From: Sphingomonas dokdonensis
GTDB taxonomy: Bacteria; Pseudomonadota; Alphaproteobacteria; Sphingomonadales; Sphingomonadaceae
Assembly: GCF_002197685.1 (NCBI RefSeq)
Contig: NZ_NBBI01000005.1
Coordinates: forward strand, 62,001 to 126,000
Length of the DNA: 64,000 nt
Direction of reading: 5' to 3'
Part shown: piece after piece, positions 62,050 to 64,000 of the stretch
Position numbering within the stretch: the first letter of the stretch is position 1
Layout of the letters: each line of letters opens with the position of its first letter
The notes under the pieces: generated by a model
Told to the model about the DNA's origin: nothing
Databases searched by the model: none
What the model saw: only the letters and a program-made list of their open reading frames with translations
Made by a program: the position numbers and the translations under genes

Positions 62050-64000
62050 ATGAACCGCTTGCCGCTGATCACGCCGCATCCACCACGACTTAGCACCTTG
62101 ACCGAGAGGCTGAGGACGATCGAGGATTCGGGGATCTACAGCAACAATGGACCGGTGCTCCGCGCGTTCGAGGCGGACGCAACTCGCCGCTTGTTTGGTG
62201 GCCAGGGCGCCTGCCTCGCCGTCGCCAACGCCACCTTGGGCCTGATGATCGCGCTTCGTGATGCCGTCAGCGATGGCCCGACAGGCCGCTTCGCTCTCAT
62301 GCCGGCGCTCACCTTTGCCGCCACCGCTCAGGCGGCGTGGTGGGCGGGTCTGACGCCGCTCATCTGCGATGTCGATGCCGACGACTGGAGCATGGCAGCG
62401 GACGAGGAGGAGCGGCTCCTTGAGCGCCACGGTGCGCAGATCGCAGCGATCGTGCCCTATGCCACCTTCGGCTTAGGTATCGACCTTGATCGCTATCGCT
62501 GGCTGTCGAAACGGTTCGGGGTAGCCGTCGTCGTCGATGCGGCCGCCTCGCTCGGCACCACTGACGCGTCAAACATCGGCTTCGGCGCCGGAGCGCCGTT
62601 CCCCGTCGTTTTTTCGATGCACGCGACAAAGCCGTTCGCCACGCAGGAGGGCGGCCTCATCCATTGCGCCGACCCTGACCGCATCGAACGGCTGCGTGCC
62701 ATGGCGAACTTTGGCTTCACCGCGCCGCGCACGTCGACCCTCCCCGGCCTCAATGCGAAAATGCCCGAGGTCATGGCGCTGGTCGCCCAAGCGCGCCTTG
62801 ACGATTTCGCGAAGGTTTCCCGCCACCGTGACACGCTGGCCAACGCCTATCGTGACGCGATCATCGGACGCTACACTGCGCAGCCGCGCCGCGCTGGGCG
62901 CCAGGCGCTGGGCTTCTTTCCCTTGCTGCTCCCCTCCGAGCGAACCCACGAGCGTGATACAATCATCGCACGGCTGGATCAGGAAGGAATAGGCGCGGGC
63001 AAATATTTCAGCCCGCACCTCGGCGAGCAGCCGTGGGTGCGCAGCATCGCGCACATCGAATCGACGCCGGTCGCCGACATGGTCGGCGCGCGCCTCCTGT
63101 CGCTGCCGCTTTCCGATACGATGACGACCGATGATGTGGCCCGCGCGGTGGACACGCTGGACCGGATCGTGGCGGTCAAGCCGCGCGCTGCCCAGCTGGC
63201 CGCTCCGGCACATGTCGAAACCATGATCATCGGCGGCGGGCCGGCAGGCACGGCGATGCTCACCGCCGCGAGCCGCCACGGCCTGCTGCCCGAGCTGTCG
63301 CGCGGCCTCATGATCGTCGAGCGTGACGGTGCGATCGGCGGCGGCCAGCTCGGCCGCTATGCCATCACGTCTGATTCGACGGCGCAAACCTTTCTGAGCG
63401 CGATTGAGGGCAACGCCGACCCCGCGATCGCGGCGCTTGCCGATCACCCCGCAGCGCTCGCCGTTGCGCGTCATCGCGCGTCGCTCGGCGTTCCATTGGC
63501 AGAGGTCGGCCCGCTGTTGCGCGCCATCGGCGATCGCCTTCATGCCAGCATCACGGCCTGTGGCGGCACGGTGAAGACCGGCACCGAAGCGCTTGGCGCA
63601 CGGCGCAAGGACGGGCGCTGGCACGTCCGCCTGCGCGACACTGCCACCCATCGCGATGCCGACTATGTCACGGACAATCTTGTCATTGCCACCGGTGGAC
63701 ACCAGCCGCTCGACCGCCTCGTGACGCAGCGGGTCGCCGGCGCATCGCTGGTCGAGATCGCGGCCGACCGGCTGCTGCAATCCGATTCGGTGCTTGCCCG
63801 TGGCGGGTTCGAGATGGTCGCCGATCTGCTGGCGGGAAAGCGCGCCCCGCGGATCGCGGTGATCGGCGGCTCGACCAGTGCGCTCACCACCGTCGCGCTT
63901 CTATTGCGCGAGCGCCCGGCGCTGCCGTTCGGCGCTGGCGGTATTACGCTATTGCATCGTCGGCCGCTACGTCCCTTCTACCATTCGGTCGAGGCCGCCC
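62050..64000 (+). CDS. DegT-like aminotransferase fused to FAD/NAD(P) oxidoreductase (3' end outside window)
   Basis: From ATG 62050 (GGGAGGG 11 nt upstream) the frame stays open to the end, at least 650 codons. Residues 1-~380 look like a DegT/DnrJ/EryC1/StrS PLP enzyme: GIYSNNGPVLRAFEADATRR, CLAVANATLGLMIAL, MPALTFAATAQAAWW, VVVDAAASLG (Asp163) and FSMHATKPFATQEGG with the presumed Schiff-base Lys194. From ~390 a flavoprotein begins: MIIGGGPAGTAML (Gly395-Gly400), RDGAIGGGQLGRY, DNLVIATGGHQP, and a second Rossmann turn RIAVIGGSTSALTTVALL (~601-618). This resembles SidA/PvdA-type N-hydroxylases in layout. Linked to the PchB-like gene. Function unknown; the two halves may act on the same amine. 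Confidence 0.8.
   Translation, partial: MNRLPLITPHPPRLSTLTERLRTIEDSGIYSNNGPVLRAFEADATRRLFGGQGACLAVANATLGLMIALRDAVSDGPTGRFALMPALTFAATAQAAWWAGLTPLICDVDADDWSMAADEEERLLERHGAQIAAIVPYATFGLGIDLDRYRWLSKRFGVAVVVDAAASLGTTDASNIGFGAGAPFPVVFSMHATKPFATQEGGLIHCADPDRIERLRAMANFGFTAPRTSTLPGLNAKMPEVMALVAQARLDDFAKVSRHRDTLANAYRDAIIGRYTAQPRRAGRQALGFFPLLLPSERTHERDTIIARLDQEGIGAGKYFSPHLGEQPWVRSIAHIESTPVADMVGARLLSLPLSDTMTTDDVARAVDTLDRIVAVKPRAAQLAAPAHVETMIIGGGPAGTAMLTAASRHGLLPELSRGLMIVERDGAIGGGQLGRYAITSDSTAQTFLSAIEGNADPAIAALADHPAALAVARHRASLGVPLAEVGPLLRAIGDRLHASITACGGTVKTGTEALGARRKDGRWHVRLRDTATHRDADYVTDNLVIATGGHQPLDRLVTQRVAGASLVEIAADRLLQSDSVLARGGFEMVADLLAGKRAPRIAVIGGSTSALTTVALLLRERPALPFGAGGITLLHRRPLRPFYHSVEAA

Noticed and set aside
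62569..63780. A 403-codon frame antisense to the aminotransferase-flavoprotein fusion
   Set aside because: The plus strand encodes recognisable PLP and FAD motifs through the whole span; the antisense product has none.

Overview
The window looks like the chromosome of a Sphingomonas-type alphaproteobacterium. It is GC-rich and densely coded, with RpoB (1384 aa), RpoC (1431 aa), ribosomal proteins L11, L1, L10, L7/L12 and S4, and a two-domain PutA. It carries many secreted peptidases of kinds common in sphingomonads, and several copies of a short palindromic repeat (core CGTCATCCCGG...CCGGGATCC). The taxon is inferred from gene content; no rRNA or tRNA gene is present to confirm it.

Layout. 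1-4.1 kb is the edge of a polysaccharide locus: the end of a Gfo/Idh/MocA-like oxidoreductase, a polysaccharide pyruvyl transferase overlapping an FrhB-like iron-sulfur protein, and a GT61 glycosyltransferase. 4.2-9.8 kb holds a secreted M20 peptidase, two small basic or hypothetical proteins, a cold-shock protein with a readable promoter, and uvrA. 9.8-11.7 kb is a lower-GC accessory patch: a ParA/MinD-like ATPase coupled to an unknown 158-aa protein, a BrnA antitoxin remnant and a palindromic repeat. 11.9-16.2 kb is an Lrp-family regulator divergent from putA.

16.3-41.5 kb contains the rplKA / rplJL / rpoBC genes broken into three blocks. Between rplA and rplJ lie a GH13 glucosidase, a GT4 glycosyltransferase, an FMN 2-hydroxy-acid oxidase and a PhoX-like protein. 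Between rplL and rpoB lie two polytopic membrane proteins, a proline-rich single-pass protein and a CocE-type hydrolase. Each block has its own terminator, and rpoB has its own promoter.

41.8-54.5 kb holds an SDR, a lipoprotein MsrA, a ClC transporter, a GNAT, and a metZ-apaG-lysR operon. It continues with a PMT-family mannosyltransferase facing an operon of polysaccharide deacetylase, FemAB-like acyltransferase, recO, leuB and a GT2-GtrA fusion. An EF-hand protein follows. 54.7-61.5 kb has purB, agmatine deiminase coupled to an M28 peptidase, an S9 peptidase and rpsD.

The right edge (61.7-64.0 kb) starts what may be a small biosynthetic operon. A PchB-like chorismate mutase / isochorismate-pyruvate lyase is followed 42 bp later by an open frame that runs off the window. 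Its first ~380 residues look like a DegT/DnrJ/EryC1/StrS PLP-dependent aminotransferase, and the rest is an FAD/NAD(P) oxidoreductase of monooxygenase type. This fusion is the most unusual thing in the window and the best candidate for an undescribed pathway.
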